55,153 nt of DNA from Microbaculum marinisediminis. GTDB lineage: Bacteria; Pseudomonadota; Alphaproteobacteria; Rhizobiales; Tepidamorphaceae. Below are positions 7,928-18,752 of this stretch, piece by piece. A program made the translations under genes and the position numbers. The stretch covers positions 1-55,153 of the forward strand of contig NZ_JALIDZ010000016.1 in the NCBI RefSeq assembly GCF_025397915.1. Direction: 5' to 3'. The notes beneath the pieces were generated by a model. It saw only the letters and a list, made by a program, of their open reading frames with translations. It had not been told where the DNA came from and did not search any database. The first letter of the stretch is position 1; each line of letters starts with the position of its first letter.

Positions 7928-8359
7928 TCAATCGATTCGCGCAGCTTCCGCTTCGACGCTGCGCGGCGCGCAGCGGGCGTCGATGCGGTTGGCGGTCTCC
8001 TCGATCGACGTGTCCATTTCGGCCACTGTCTCGTAACGCTCCTGGCCGTCGATGCAGCGCCGATAGATGTTGCGGACTTCCAGCATCGCGCGAACCTGCC
8101 CGTGCATAGCCGCGCACTCGGCCGCGAGGTCTTTCTGGATGGCGTCTTCGAGCCGTTGCCGCGCGTGACCGAGTGTCGTGTCGATTTTCTGCAGGTGGAC
8201 GCGGCAGACCGGGGTGTCGACCTTCGCCGCCTTCGCGGCGTCGCGGCCGGCGCCGGGCAGCGGCGCGATCACCAGAGCCAGCGCCAGCGACAGGGCGGCG
8301 CGGCGCAGATCGGCACGGCGTATCGGGAAGGGCGCGATCGATCGAGGAGGCATCGGCAT
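7928..8359 (-). CDS. Exported four-cysteine protein, paralog of the neighbouring gene
   Basis: 143 residues. A basic N-terminus is followed by a hydrophobic segment (AALSLALALVIAPLPGAG) and a helical domain with cysteines at TPVCRVHL, AAECAAMH, YRRCIDG and DARCAP. The spacing and the RNIY-x-x-C box match the product of 7443-7838, so the two genes are tandem duplicates that have diverged. Either of two Met codons (8359 or 8353) could start it; the first follows GGATCACGAAA. No function can be assigned. Confidence 0.65.
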   Translation of the reverse strand: MPMPPRSIAPFPIRRADLRRAALSLALALVIAPLPGAGRDAAKAAKVDTPVCRVHLQKIDTTLGHARQRLEDAIQKDLAAECAAMHGQVRAMLEVRNIYRRCIDGQERYETVAEMDTSIEETANRIDARCAPRSVEAEAARID

Positions 8360-8578
8360 TTTCGTGATCCGGACGTCTGTCCCAGTCGGCCGGCGACCTC
8401 TTCGCCGGTCCGTTGCGAAGCCTTTATGGCGCGTCCGGATTTCATCCGTATTGCACCGCGTGTTTCCTTTGTTTCGCCGGTATCGTTAACGAAGGGTTTC
8501 CCGCTCGCCGCTCTCACAAGGTGCACGGATTCCTATGGGCTCATGGGCGGGAACGCTTACGAGCCCGCGCAGGCAAAA

Positions 8579-8608
8579 AAAGACCCGGCACGCGGCGTGC
8601 CGGGTCTT
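8579..8608 (-). terminator. Rho-independent terminator of the serine protease gene
   Basis: Perfect inverted repeat GACCCGGCACGC / GCGTGCCGGGTC (8582-8593 and 8595-8606). On the minus strand it is followed by a run of T (the A run 8575-8581 on the plus strand). It lies 27 nt past the stop of the protease gene at 8635. Confidence 0.85.
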
Positions 8609-8634
8609 CGCTTTTCAGGTCTTGTTGCTGAACG

Positions 8635-9885
8635 TCAGCAGGAGGCGGCGTTCTGGGTGCAGGTCGCCATCATCAGAGCGCCGATGTTGCCGGGGCCCCA
8701 GCCGCCATAGTCGGCGTCCGGATACTCGACGTTCTGTCCGAAAAACGACGAGCCCTGATAGTTGACGTTCGTCGGGGTTTCGACGCCGTAGCTGGTCACG
8801 CCCACGACGACGTTCGGCGTGCTTGCGAAGCCCAGAGAGGCGTCGGTGGTATCGACGCTCGGCCGCGTGCCGAAATTGACGAGCCACGGGCCGCCGCTGG
8901 AGCCGCCGGTCTGGGCCGACCCGATCAGCGTGTTGATCAGGTTGCCGTCGTCGACGCGAACGCCGATCGAATCGGTGCGCTGCATCTGCAGGCCCTTGTC
9001 CAGGGCGACGGGGTAGCCGAGCTGCGTGATCTGCGCGGCGGAAGCACCACCGAGTTCCGCCGGCAACGTGGTGTAGGAGTAGCCGTTGGTGCCGAACCGA
9101 TAGGTGCCGACCAGTTGTCCCGGGAACTTCTTGCGTACCTTCTTCTTGCCGCGGAAGGTCCGGTACCGCACCTTTTCCTTCCGGAGCGCGATCGTGGCGA
9201 CGTCGTTGTTGCAGACGATGCCGTTGACGGTGCAGGTATCGCTGCCGTCGAAATAGGGCTCGGGCACGAAGATGTTGATGGCGCGGAAGCGGCCGTACGG
9301 TCGGCCCTTTTTGCCGCCGCTGACCATGGCTGGGTACCACACCACCGCATCGGCGAAACCGCCCGGTCCATCGCCGAATTCGCTGATGCAATGGGCGGCG
9401 GTCACCAGGACGCCCTTTCGCAGCAGCGACGCGGTGCAGACAAAGACCGAGCCGTCAAACTTCATGTAGAGCTTGCCGGTGGTGCTGTAGGGCCGGCTCG
9501 TGATCGGGACCATCTTCTTGTTGTTGGCGAAGCCCGGCCGGGTGACGGCGGCGCGAACGGTCGTATAGGGAATGCCTTCCGTTCCGTAGGCCATCGGCGC
9601 GACGTCTAAGGACTCGGCGCCTCCGTTCTGTCTGGAAACGGCTGGCGTGCCAGTGGGCGCGCCCGCCGGTTTGAGCGAGTCCAGGACGCTCTGGCCGACG
9701 ACCGGCATGCGCGTCCTGAAAGGCCCCATCAGATCGGCCTCGCTGAATCCCTCGCGGGCATCCATGGACTCGAGCGGATGGGAGACGATGCCCGCCGACT
9801 GTGCCGACGCGGAGACCGCGCCGGCCAGACAGGCGGCGGCGACCATCGTGGATGCCAGCGAAGCCGGCCGGAGATATCTGATCAT
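8635..9885 (-). CDS. Secreted trypsin-like serine protease (paralog A)
   Basis: 416 residues. A signal peptide (ASTMVAAACLAGAVSASA) is followed by a propeptide-like region of about 100 residues, then a chymotrypsin-fold protease with the full triad: His165 in VTAAHC, Asp228 in CNNDVAT and Ser330 in GGSSGGPWL. The style (IP-Y-TTVRAAV, FVCTASLL, QLGYP, GVTSYG) is that of bacterial V8/trypsin-like secreted peptidases. Cysteine pairs at FVC/AHC and DTC/VC suggest disulfides. AAGGGG six bases before the ATG at 9885 fixes the start. A second protease at 10833-12035 is a close paralog. It probably acts outside the cytoplasm; substrate unknown. Confidence 0.9.
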   Translation of the reverse strand: MIRYLRPASLASTMVAAACLAGAVSASAQSAGIVSHPLESMDAREGFSEADLMGPFRTRMPVVGQSVLDSLKPAGAPTGTPAVSRQNGGAESLDVAPMAYGTEGIPYTTVRAAVTRPGFANNKKMVPITSRPYSTTGKLYMKFDGSVFVCTASLLRKGVLVTAAHCISEFGDGPGGFADAVVWYPAMVSGGKKGRPYGRFRAINIFVPEPYFDGSDTCTVNGIVCNNDVATIALRKEKVRYRTFRGKKKVRKKFPGQLVGTYRFGTNGYSYTTLPAELGGASAAQITQLGYPVALDKGLQMQRTDSIGVRVDDGNLINTLIGSAQTGGSSGGPWLVNFGTRPSVDTTDASLGFASTPNVVVGVTSYGVETPTNVNYQGSSFFGQNVEYPDADYGGWGPGNIGALMMATCTQNAASC

Positions 9886-10231
9886 TTCAGCCCCTTTCGG
9901 GTGGATTGCATGCGCGCGCATGGGTGCAGGGGTCGGTTTTCAGCGACCGGACCGCCGAATACCGGGCTTTGGGGCATGTTTTGGTGGCAATGATTAACAG
10001 ATCGTTTTTCGTGCCGTTTTGGCGTGAAAACGTGGAGATCTGATCGAAAACGCCGTTAATCGAGGTTAAAGCAGGCGGCTAAACATTGAGTCGACTGCAA
10101 TTCAGCCGATTGGCAAAACCCCTTTCCCTTGGGGCAGTCGCGGCGAAACAATTGAAACGATCTCGAAATACGCGTGATATGCGCCTGCGAAATAGATGCG
10201 GCTGTTCGTGTTTCCGTAAAGGAGAGTAGCC
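9886..10231. promoter_or_regulatory. Divergent promoter region between protease A and a secreted protein
   Basis: 346 bases without a gene, separating starts at 9885 (minus) and 10232 (plus). It is AT-richer than its surroundings. TTAA-N6-TTAA lies at 10056-10069, one base short of the N7 spacing of a CtrA site. I could not place -35/-10 boxes with confidence, and there is no coding frame of note. Confidence 0.4.
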
Positions 10232-10726
10232 GTGTCTGCGCGTGTGTCCGGCCGAACCGTCTACAAGGAGGCGGGACTGGCCCTTGTCCTGATCGCGACT
10301 GGTTGGTTCACGGTCGCAGGCGGTGCGCCGGCGGCGGGCGCGGCCACGGGTGATCCCGACGGGACACCGCATTCCAGCTTCTTCTACATGTCCTGCGAGG
10401 GGACGCCGTGCCAGCGGCAGATGTATCGCGTGCCGGATGGCCGGCGGCTCAAGGTATTCGCGCTGTCCTGCGCCGCCCAGGTGACGACGCCCGGGCACGT
10501 TTCGCATATCGGCGTGCGCCGTGAGATGATCGACGGTGGCGAAGTGGTCGTGGATCTCGCGTCCAATCGCGTGGGCGTACAGGGCAATACGCAGTATTTC
10601 GCCTTTCGCGCCGATACCGACACGGTCGTCGACGGTGGCGTTACGGTGAATGCCTTCGTCGACTCCACCGGCGATGTCGATGCCTTCTACTGCTTCCTGG
10701 CGGGGGATCTGATCGCCGCCCACTGA
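10232..10726 (+). CDS. Small exported protein of unknown function between two proteases
   Basis: 164 residues from a GTG at 10232, with AAAGGAGAG placed well before it. A signal peptide (AGLALVLIATGWFTVAGGAPAAGA) precedes a strand-rich domain with cysteines in MSCEGTPC, ALSCAAQ and FYCFLAG. I do not recognise the family. It is encoded between two paralogous secreted serine proteases, both on the other strand, so a role as inhibitor, substrate or chaperone of those proteases is a reasonable guess but only a guess. Confidence 0.7.
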   Translation: MSARVSGRTVYKEAGLALVLIATGWFTVAGGAPAAGAATGDPDGTPHSSFFYMSCEGTPCQRQMYRVPDGRRLKVFALSCAAQVTTPGHVSHIGVRREMIDGGEVVVDLASNRVGVQGNTQYFAFRADTDTVVDGGVTVNAFVDSTGDVDAFYCFLAGDLIAAH

Positions 10727-10734
10727 ATGTGGAT

Positions 10735-10760
10735 GTGGCGCGACCTTTCGGCCGCGCCAC
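10735..10760 (+). terminator. Probable terminator hairpin after the small secreted protein
   Basis: GTGGCGCG (10735-10742) pairs with CGCGCCAC (10753-10760) around a 10-nt loop, 9 nt after the stop, followed by the T-rich GCTTTGTTCTG. The T tract is imperfect. Confidence 0.55.
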
Positions 10761-10832
10761 GCTTTGTTCTGTCTGGGCTTTGTTCCGTCTGGCAGGGGCG
10801 CGACGGTACGGCGCCGCCGCGCGTGATACGGA

Positions 10833-12035
10833 TCAGCAGGCCCAGGAATGGGACCGGCAGGTATCGTACATGATCTTGCCGATATTGCCCGCGCCGTAGC
10901 CGCCATAATCCCTGCCGGAGAACTGCTTGTTCTGTCCGAAGTAGGACGCGCCCTGGCGGTTGATGTTCTTGTCGATCCAGCCATAGCTGGTGACGCCGAC
11001 GACCGCCTGGGCCGATTTGCGACCGAAACTCGCCTCCGAGGTATCGATCGAGGCTTTCACGCCGAGATTGACCAGCCATGGGCCGCCGCTCGATCCGCCG
11101 GTCTGGGCGGAGCCGATCTGCGTGTTCTTCAGGTTGCCGTCCTTCAGGTACCAGCCGACCGCGTCGGTTCGCTGCATCTGGTAGCCGCCGTCGAAGGCCT
11201 GGGGATAGCCGAGTTGGGTGATGTGTACGACGGTCTTGGAGCCGAGGATCTTGGAGGGCGTGTAGGAGTAGCCGTTCCAGCCGTAAGCGTACCAGCCGAC
11301 GATATCGCCGGCGTAGTCAGAGGAAGCGTTCGCGTTCAGGACGACCGTCGCCAGGTCGTTGTTGCAGACGACGCCGCGCTGGGAGCAGGTGTCCCGTCCC
11401 CTGTAATAGGGCGTCGGTACGCGCAGATCGCGGGCGGTGAACGACCCATACGGGCCGGTGTCAGAGTTGTAGTTGGCCGGAATGAACCGCACTTCGTCGG
11501 CCCAGCCGTTGGACTTCCTGCCGTACTCGAAGATGCAGTGGGCGGCGGTGATCAGCACGCTCGGCTTGACCAGCGATGCGGTGCACACGAACCAGCTGTC
11601 GCCCCAGCGTGCCCAGAGCTTGCCGGTGGGCCGGAACGGATAGCTGGTGACGGGGGTCATCGCCGCCGTCGTGGATGTGCCGAGGGACCGGACGGCAACG
11701 CGGACGGTGGTGTAGGGCACCCGCGCCTTGCCGAAGGCTTCCGCACCTTCGGTCGCCAATTCCTGGGACGCCATGCTCTCCGAGGACAACGACACGCCGG
11801 AGGCGCCCCGGATGCGCGGGCTCCTGACCTGTGCGTCGGGCACGAACGCCTCCATGCTCGCCAGCGGCATCTTGTTCTGCGGATTTGCGGGGAGCGCCAC
11901 CTCTCCGGCGGAAGAAGAAGATTTCAACTCCCCCGAGGAGACGGTTCCGGCCGCCAGCGATGTGGTCGCGCCGACGCCGATCAAACACGTCGCCGCGACC
12001 ACCGCGCGCGCGGTGGATTTAAAAGCGTGATTCAT
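10833..12035 (-). CDS. Secreted trypsin-like serine protease (paralog B)
   Basis: 400 residues with signal peptide (ARAVVAATCLIGVGATTSLAA), a Ser-rich pro-region and a trypsin-like domain. The triad is His167 in ITAAHC, Asp227 in CNNDLAT and Ser316 in GGSSGGPWL. Long blocks are shared with paralog A: VCNND-AT, NGYSYT, ITQLGYP, QMQRTD, IGSAQTGGSSGGPWLVN, VVGVTSYG, and the C-terminal DYGG-G-GNIG. GAGGG five bases before the ATG at 12035 sets the start. The last residues of both paralogs form a Cys-containing tail (DTCRSHSWAC here). It is presumably exported and active outside the cytoplasm. Confidence 0.9.
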   Translation of the reverse strand: MNHAFKSTARAVVAATCLIGVGATTSLAAGTVSSGELKSSSSAGEVALPANPQNKMPLASMEAFVPDAQVRSPRIRGASGVSLSSESMASQELATEGAEAFGKARVPYTTVRVAVRSLGTSTTAAMTPVTSYPFRPTGKLWARWGDSWFVCTASLVKPSVLITAAHCIFEYGRKSNGWADEVRFIPANYNSDTGPYGSFTARDLRVPTPYYRGRDTCSQRGVVCNNDLATVVLNANASSDYAGDIVGWYAYGWNGYSYTPSKILGSKTVVHITQLGYPQAFDGGYQMQRTDAVGWYLKDGNLKNTQIGSAQTGGSSGGPWLVNLGVKASIDTSEASFGRKSAQAVVGVTSYGWIDKNINRQGASYFGQNKQFSGRDYGGYGAGNIGKIMYDTCRSHSWAC

Positions 12036-12220
12036 TCCAGCCCTCATTTGCGGAATAATTTCAAAGATTTAGAAGCCGAAAGGCCGTGCCGACAGGCCAC
12101 GGGTGGCTCCGTAGCACGATAGCCATCGCGGATGGTTCCGACAAACGGTTTAGCGGGGCGCGTGATTGCGGCGCGGAGCGTACCGCGATGCTGTTGCGGT
12201 TGTGGTTAGCAGAACACTAA

Positions 12221-12247
12221 CGGCCGCGACGGGGAGCGTCGCGGCCG
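12221..12247 (-). terminator. Strong hairpin after the BA14K gene
   Basis: An 11-bp perfect stem (12221-12231 with 12237-12247, CGGCCGCGACG and its complement) with loop GGGAG lies 28 nt beyond the stop of the gene at 12275. On the minus strand it is followed by TTAGTGTTCTG, a weak T tract, so it may stop transcription or stabilise the mRNA end. Confidence 0.55.
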
Positions 12248-12274
12248 CTCGTGATCGCGGAATGGCGGCGCGGA

Positions 12275-12655
12275 TCAGCGGCAGAAATGATGGCGCCCGT
12301 CATAGCCGAGGAAATAGCCGGTGTTCGGGTTGAAGCTGCGATACTTCGCCGAGCAGTAGCGGTACCAGGCCGGGCTCCACGGCGCCGGCTTGGCATAGTA
12401 GACCGGGGAGGGATCGTAGTAAGGCCGCGGGGCGTAGTAGGGGCGCGGGGCGTAGTAAGGGCGCGGGGCGTAGTAGCGGGGCGTGCTCAGCGTCGAGCCG
12501 ACGACCGCGCCGGCGGCGAAGCCGAACAGGCCTGCCGCGGCGGCGGCGCCGTGGTTGTGGCGATAGCCGCCGGCGTTGGCGGCGGCGGGCAGGGCGGCCG
12601 CCCCCAGCGCGAGGACGAGGCCGGCGGCGGCGGTGGTTTTCAGATACCGGTTCAT
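12275..12655 (-). CDS. BA14K family protein
   Basis: 126 residues: signal peptide (GLVLALGAAALPAAANA), a glycine/alanine segment that looks membrane-inserting (HGAAAAAGLFGFAAGAVVGS), three YYAPRP repeats, and the C-terminal BA14K signature PAPWSPAWYRYCSAKYRSFNP followed by TGYFLGYDGRHHFCR. BA14K proteins, first described in Brucella as an immunoreactive lectin-like protein, are restricted to Hyphomicrobiales; their role in the envelope is unclear. GGAGA seven bases before the ATG at 12655 supports the start. A paralog lies at 29544-29978. Confidence 0.9.
   Translation of the reverse strand: MNRYLKTTAAAGLVLALGAAALPAAANAGGYRHNHGAAAAAGLFGFAAGAVVGSTLSTPRYYAPRPYYAPRPYYAPRPYYDPSPVYYAKPAPWSPAWYRYCSAKYRSFNPNTGYFLGYDGRHHFCR
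12426..12479 (-). repeat. 18-bp in-frame tandem repeat (YYAPRP x3)
   Basis: CGTAGTA recurs at 12433, 12451 and 12469 within an almost identical 18-bp unit. It encodes three YYAPRP hexapeptides in the BA14K protein. Confidence 0.85.
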
Positions 12656-12854
12656 GACATGTCTCCTGTCACATCCGAGATGTCGGATCTCGGGGCGGGG
12701 CGCCGGCCTTCCGCGTCGTGCGGCGGGCCTCGAAACGCATCCGTTCCGTTGCAGGAGGTTTGACAGGCCGCGCCTGAACCGCACCTGAACGCGCGAGCAG
12801 GGGTATCGTTCAGGAAAACACGGGGACGACCGCGATGGACCCGTCGGGCGGTGT

Positions 12855-15650
<2,796 letters not shown>

Positions 15651-16004
15651 GGCCGCAATATGGGCCGAGTCAGCCGCAAAGGCGAGGGGGGCGCGGGTGT
15701 CCGTGGGTAGTCTGCTGACAGCAGGGTGTCAGGTAGCCGCCCATATCGGTCCGCGTCGCCGGTCGGCGATGCGCTGCGTCAGGGGGAATGTAAAGGGGGA
15801 AAGAAAAAGGGACCGTCCGGGGGTACCGGACGGCCCAAGTCTAGGGAGGAAACGCCCAAGGAGGGCTGCAGCACCGGAATCCGATGCTGCGATGCAACAT
15901 ATAGGGTGGGGGGGAGCCGGCCACAAGCCCATTTAATCGCCATTTGGTGCCGGACGTTTCATCGGCTGTGGAAATTTCGACGGCAGTGGCGGCTTTTTCC
16001 GGTA
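15651..16004. other. Intergenic region between uvrB and the lytic transglycosylase gene
   Basis: 354 bases. It holds the upstream region of uvrB at its left end and, at 15809-15835, the terminator of the minus-strand gene at 16005. I see no further gene. A short plus-strand reading frame near 15726-16016 has no ribosome binding site and poor codon use. Confidence 0.5.
15809..15835 (-). terminator. Rho-independent terminator downstream of the lytic transglycosylase gene
   Basis: CCGTCCGG (15813-15820) pairs with CCGGACGG (15826-15833) around GGGTA. On the minus strand the hairpin is followed by CCCTTTTTCTTT. It lies about 170 nt past the stop at 16005, giving a long 3' untranslated region. 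Confidence 0.7.
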
Positions 16005-16820
16005 TCAGCCCTCTGACACGCGGGTGGCGAACAGGGCGATGGCGCGCTGGTAGTTCTGCGATTTGTTCCATTGCCGCAGCACCGCGAAGTTGGCGCTGCC
16101 TTCGGTCCACGGCTGACCGCGCCGCCAGCCATAGGCTTTCAGATAGTTGGCGGTCGAGGCGAGCACATCCGGCACGCTGCGGATGAGGTCGCGGCGGCCG
16201 TTGCCGTCGAAGTCGACGGCGAAGCGGACATAGTTGGAGGCAAGAAACTGGGTCTGGCCGAGTTCCCCGGCCCAGGCGCCGCGCATCTGGTCGGACGTCA
16301 TGTCGCCGCGATCGATGATGCGCAGGGCCGACAGGAGCTCGTTTTGGAACATCTCGGTGCGGCGGCAGTCGTGGGCGAGCGTCGCCAGCGATCGCACCGA
16401 GGACATGTTGCCGAGCACGGCGCCGTAATCGGTCTCCATGCCCCATATGGCGACGATCACCGGACCCGGTACGCCATAGCGCTGTTCGACCGCCGCGAAC
16501 AGATTGGCGTATTTCCTGAGCATCGCCTTGCCCTTGTTCACGCGACCGGCGGTGACGCGCTTGCGGGCGAATTCCTCGAAACTGACCCTGAAGTGTTGCT
16601 GGTTGCGGTCGAGCGACAGGACGCGCTTGTCCTCGGTAACGCCGTCCAGGGCGGCGAGCGCCCGCGGGGAAACGCCAAGCCGCGCGGCCTCACCCTTGAA
16701 CTGGGCGATGAAGCCGCTGAAGCCGTTCGGCGGCTGGCACTGTGCCGCCCGGGCGGGAGCAGCGGCCAGGAGCGAGAGGGCGGCGGGTATTGCGGCCAGC
16801 GTGACGAAAAGGCGTCGCAT
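16005..16820 (-). CDS. Lytic murein transglycosylase, MltB (SLT_2) family
   Basis: 271 residues with signal peptide (FVTLAAIPAALSLLAAAPARA). The catalytic glutamate is Glu129 in IWGMETDYG, and the family blocks GRVNKGKAMLRKY, GPVIVAIWG, AWAGELGQTQFLASNYVRFAVDFDGNGRRDL and ASTANYLKAYGW are all present. These enzymes cleave the MurNAc-GlcNAc bond with formation of 1,6-anhydroMurNAc in the periplasm. There is no lipobox, so it is the soluble secreted type. GGAGAG seven bases before the ATG at 16820 argues against the longer frame from 16883. No peptidoglycan-binding domain follows, which makes it the short form. Confidence 0.92.
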   Translation of the reverse strand: MRRLFVTLAAIPAALSLLAAAPARAAQCQPPNGFSGFIAQFKGEAARLGVSPRALAALDGVTEDKRVLSLDRNQQHFRVSFEEFARKRVTAGRVNKGKAMLRKYANLFAAVEQRYGVPGPVIVAIWGMETDYGAVLGNMSSVRSLATLAHDCRRTEMFQNELLSALRIIDRGDMTSDQMRGAWAGELGQTQFLASNYVRFAVDFDGNGRRDLIRSVPDVLASTANYLKAYGWRRGQPWTEGSANFAVLRQWNKSQNYQRAIALFATRVSEG

Positions 16821-17220
16821 GCTCGGGCTCTCCGATCCACGTTCTCCTGTCGACTTTGTAGCATCGCGGGGCGACGAGACCAACGGGCTGCGGTCCGTCG
16901 GCAGGGGCCTGCCAGGGGCGACTCTCGGAGAGACTCAGGGCTTCGCCGTCACGGGGCGCCCGGACCCGTGCGAGGGGGCTGGGGCGATCCGTTAACGCCG
17001 GAATCGGACGTTTTACCCATGGTTAACTGTTGCCTGTTCGCAACTGCGAATACGAATCGACGCGGTCGGCACCAGATTCACCTCCGATTCACCAGGGCTG
17101 CCCCAATTTCGCCCGCGTGTGGGCACAGTTGAAGTGCTCTTCACGGAAACCAAAGCGTTTCCCGCCCGTTGTGAGCCGAGTGGGTTCCTTTGAGAGCGAA
17201 ATGAAAAGGACATGAGTGAA
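16821..17220. promoter_or_regulatory. Upstream region of the outer membrane protein gene with clustered GANTC and GTTAAC sites
   Basis: 400 bases without a gene between divergent genes. It contains four GANTC sites, the CcrM methylation target of alphaproteobacteria, at 17001, 17054, 17075 and 17086, and two GTTAAC motifs at 16991 and 17022. The promoter of the barrel gene must lie here, but I cannot fix its -10 box. Confidence 0.5.
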
Positions 17221-18030
17221 ATGTTGAACCAGCGTGCTCTTTCTTTTGTTGGTGCGGTTTCGCTGGCTGCGCTGGCGCCGATGGCCGCCCAGGCCGCCGA
17301 CATGCCGCAGTACACCCCGCCGCCGGTCGTCACGGCGGTGCCGACCTGGGACTGGACCGGCTTCTATGCGGGTCTGAACGCCGGCTACGGCTGGAGCTCG
17401 GGCGATGACGTCAACGTCAGCGTGGTCGATCCGGGCGGCGCCTTCTTCGGTCCCTGCCTCACGGCCGGCGCGTGCCCGAATGGCATGAGCTACAGCCGCG
17501 ACGGCTTCGTCGGCGGTGCGCAGGCCGGCTACAACTGGCAGATCGACCAGTTCGTCGTCGGTTTCGAAGCCGATATCGAGTATTCCGACATGAACGGTGG
17601 CGGCACGGTCACCACCGCGGTGGCGCCGTTCGCGAACGGTCGCTTCACCTCGACGTCCGACATCAACTGGCTCGCCACCCTGCGCGGCCGCGCCGGTCTG
17701 GCGATCGACCGGACGCTGCTCTACGTCACGGGCGGTCTGGCCGTTGGTGGCGTCGAGGACTCGTTCCGTTGGGGCTTCCCGGGCGTTCCGCAGGTCTATA
17801 ACGGCAGCAACAGCGACACCGAGTGGGGCTGGACCGTCGGCGGTGGTCTCGACTACGCCATCACGGACAATATCGTCCTGGGTGCCGAAGTGCTGTACTT
17901 CGACCTGGGCAGCACGACCGTGACCGGTGTCGCGGCCGCGCCGTTCGTGCCGCCGGCCGGTACGTCGATGGCGGTCGACTACGACCACAACGGCGTCATC
18001 GCCCGGGCTCGCCTGAGCTACAAGTTCTAA
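17221..18030 (+). CDS. Outer membrane beta-barrel protein (Omp25/RopB-type porin family)
   Basis: 269 residues with signal peptide (RALSFVGAVSLAALAPMAAQAAD), then WDWTGFYAGLNAGYGW, the standard opening of the eight-stranded Omp25/Omp31/RopB barrel of Hyphomicrobiales. Further signs are GGAQAGYNWQIDQFVVGFEADIEY, LATLRGRAGLAIDRTLLYVTGG, WGWTVGGGLDYAITDNIVLGAEVLY and the C-terminal aromatic RLSYKF for BAM recognition. It is a structural protein of the outer membrane. Two ATGs compete: 17212 has AAGGA too close, 17221 has it about 10 nt upstream, so I chose 17221. A perfect terminator follows. Confidence 0.92.
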   Translation: MLNQRALSFVGAVSLAALAPMAAQAADMPQYTPPPVVTAVPTWDWTGFYAGLNAGYGWSSGDDVNVSVVDPGGAFFGPCLTAGACPNGMSYSRDGFVGGAQAGYNWQIDQFVVGFEADIEYSDMNGGGTVTTAVAPFANGRFTSTSDINWLATLRGRAGLAIDRTLLYVTGGLAVGGVEDSFRWGFPGVPQVYNGSNSDTEWGWTVGGGLDYAITDNIVLGAEVLYFDLGSTTVTGVAAAPFVPPAGTSMAVDYDHNGVIARARLSYKF

Positions 18031-18069
18031 GGGCTTTAGGCGGACATCCGCCGACCTTCGAATTGGACA

Positions 18070-18102
18070 ACGGCGGCTCCTCGCGGAGCCGCCGTTTTCT
18101 TT
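18070..18102 (+). terminator. Rho-independent terminator of the outer membrane protein gene
   Basis: ACGGCGGCTCC (18070-18080), loop TCGC, GGAGCCGCCGT (18085-18095), then TTTTCTTTT. It lies 40 nt after the stop. Confidence 0.92.
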
Positions 18103-18127
18103 TGCATGACTGCGCGAAACGCGCATG

Positions 18128-18155
18128 AAAAACGGCGGCCCGGAAGGGGCCGCCG
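18128..18155 (-). terminator. Rho-independent terminator of the SH3-domain gene
   Basis: CGGCGGCCC (18133-18141) pairs with GGGCCGCCG (18147-18155) around GGAAG. On the minus strand it is followed by TTTTT (18132-18128). It lies about 37 nt past the stop of the gene at 18192. With the plus-strand terminator it insulates the two convergent genes. Confidence 0.85.
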
Positions 18156-18191
18156 CGCAATTTCACAAGTCGATGTTTCGACGCGGTGCCG

Positions 18192-18752
18192 TCAGCGCGC
18201 GCTGAGCGGCCGGCTCGGTCCGCTGCCCCTGCCGCCGCGCGGCGCGCCGAAGCTGCCGCCGTATCCCCGCCAGGACGGCGTCACGCCGCCCCTCGGCGGC
18301 ACCCGGTAGCGATAGCCGGGATATCCCGGATAGCGGTAGCGCGGATAGGCATAGCCACCGCGATAGTACGGATAGCCGTAGCCGTAGTAGTAGCCCGAGG
18401 AATCGGCGATCGCCGCGCCGAGGATCGCGATGCCGAGCATCGCCCCGATCGCCGGCAGCGGGCTCGGCTCGGCATAGCCGGGCGCAACCGCCTGGAGATA
18501 GCGGCCGGACACCCAGCCGCGATAGCGGCCCCACTGGGTATCGCACCAGCCGTAGCCGCCGGTGCAGCCGTAGATGGTGACGGGCGCGCCGACGGGGACC
18601 GTGGCTATGCGGGGGCACTTGGTGCTGCCGCAGGTGCGCATGTTGACGTTGCCGACGGCATAGGCGCTGACGGCGGCGTTCGCTGCGCCGGGCAGCGATA
18701 CCAGCGCTGTCAGTCCGGCCGTGGCGACCAGAGTGCGGGAAATCCAGTTCAT
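18192..18752 (-). CDS. Secreted bacterial SH3-domain protein with Tyr/Gly/Pro-rich tail
   Basis: 186 residues: signal peptide (RTLVATAGLTALVSLPGAANA), then an SH3_3 domain (residues about 27-75: NVNMRTCGSTKCPRIATVPVGA, TIYGCTGGYGWCDTQWGRYRGWVSGRYLQ) with four cysteines, then a hydrophobic segment LPAIGAMLGIAILGAAIADSS and a Tyr/Gly/Arg/Pro-rich tail. Such proteins are abundant in Hyphomicrobiales and may bind cell wall. GGAGGG seven bases before the ATG at 18752 fixes the start. Confidence 0.85.
   Translation of the reverse strand: MNWISRTLVATAGLTALVSLPGAANAAVSAYAVGNVNMRTCGSTKCPRIATVPVGAPVTIYGCTGGYGWCDTQWGRYRGWVSGRYLQAVAPGYAEPSPLPAIGAMLGIAILGAAIADSSGYYYGYGYPYYRGGYAYPRYRYPGYPGYRYRVPPRGGVTPSWRGYGGSFGAPRGGRGSGPSRPLSAR

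Noticed and set aside
10056-10069. TTAA-N6-TTAA as a CtrA binding site
   Set aside because: The spacing is six, not seven, and the flanks lack the rest of the consensus; kept only as a note on the region.
12426-12479. Short regular repeats that could suggest a CRISPR array
   Set aside because: The unit is 18 bp without spacers and encodes YYAPRP in frame inside a BA14K gene.
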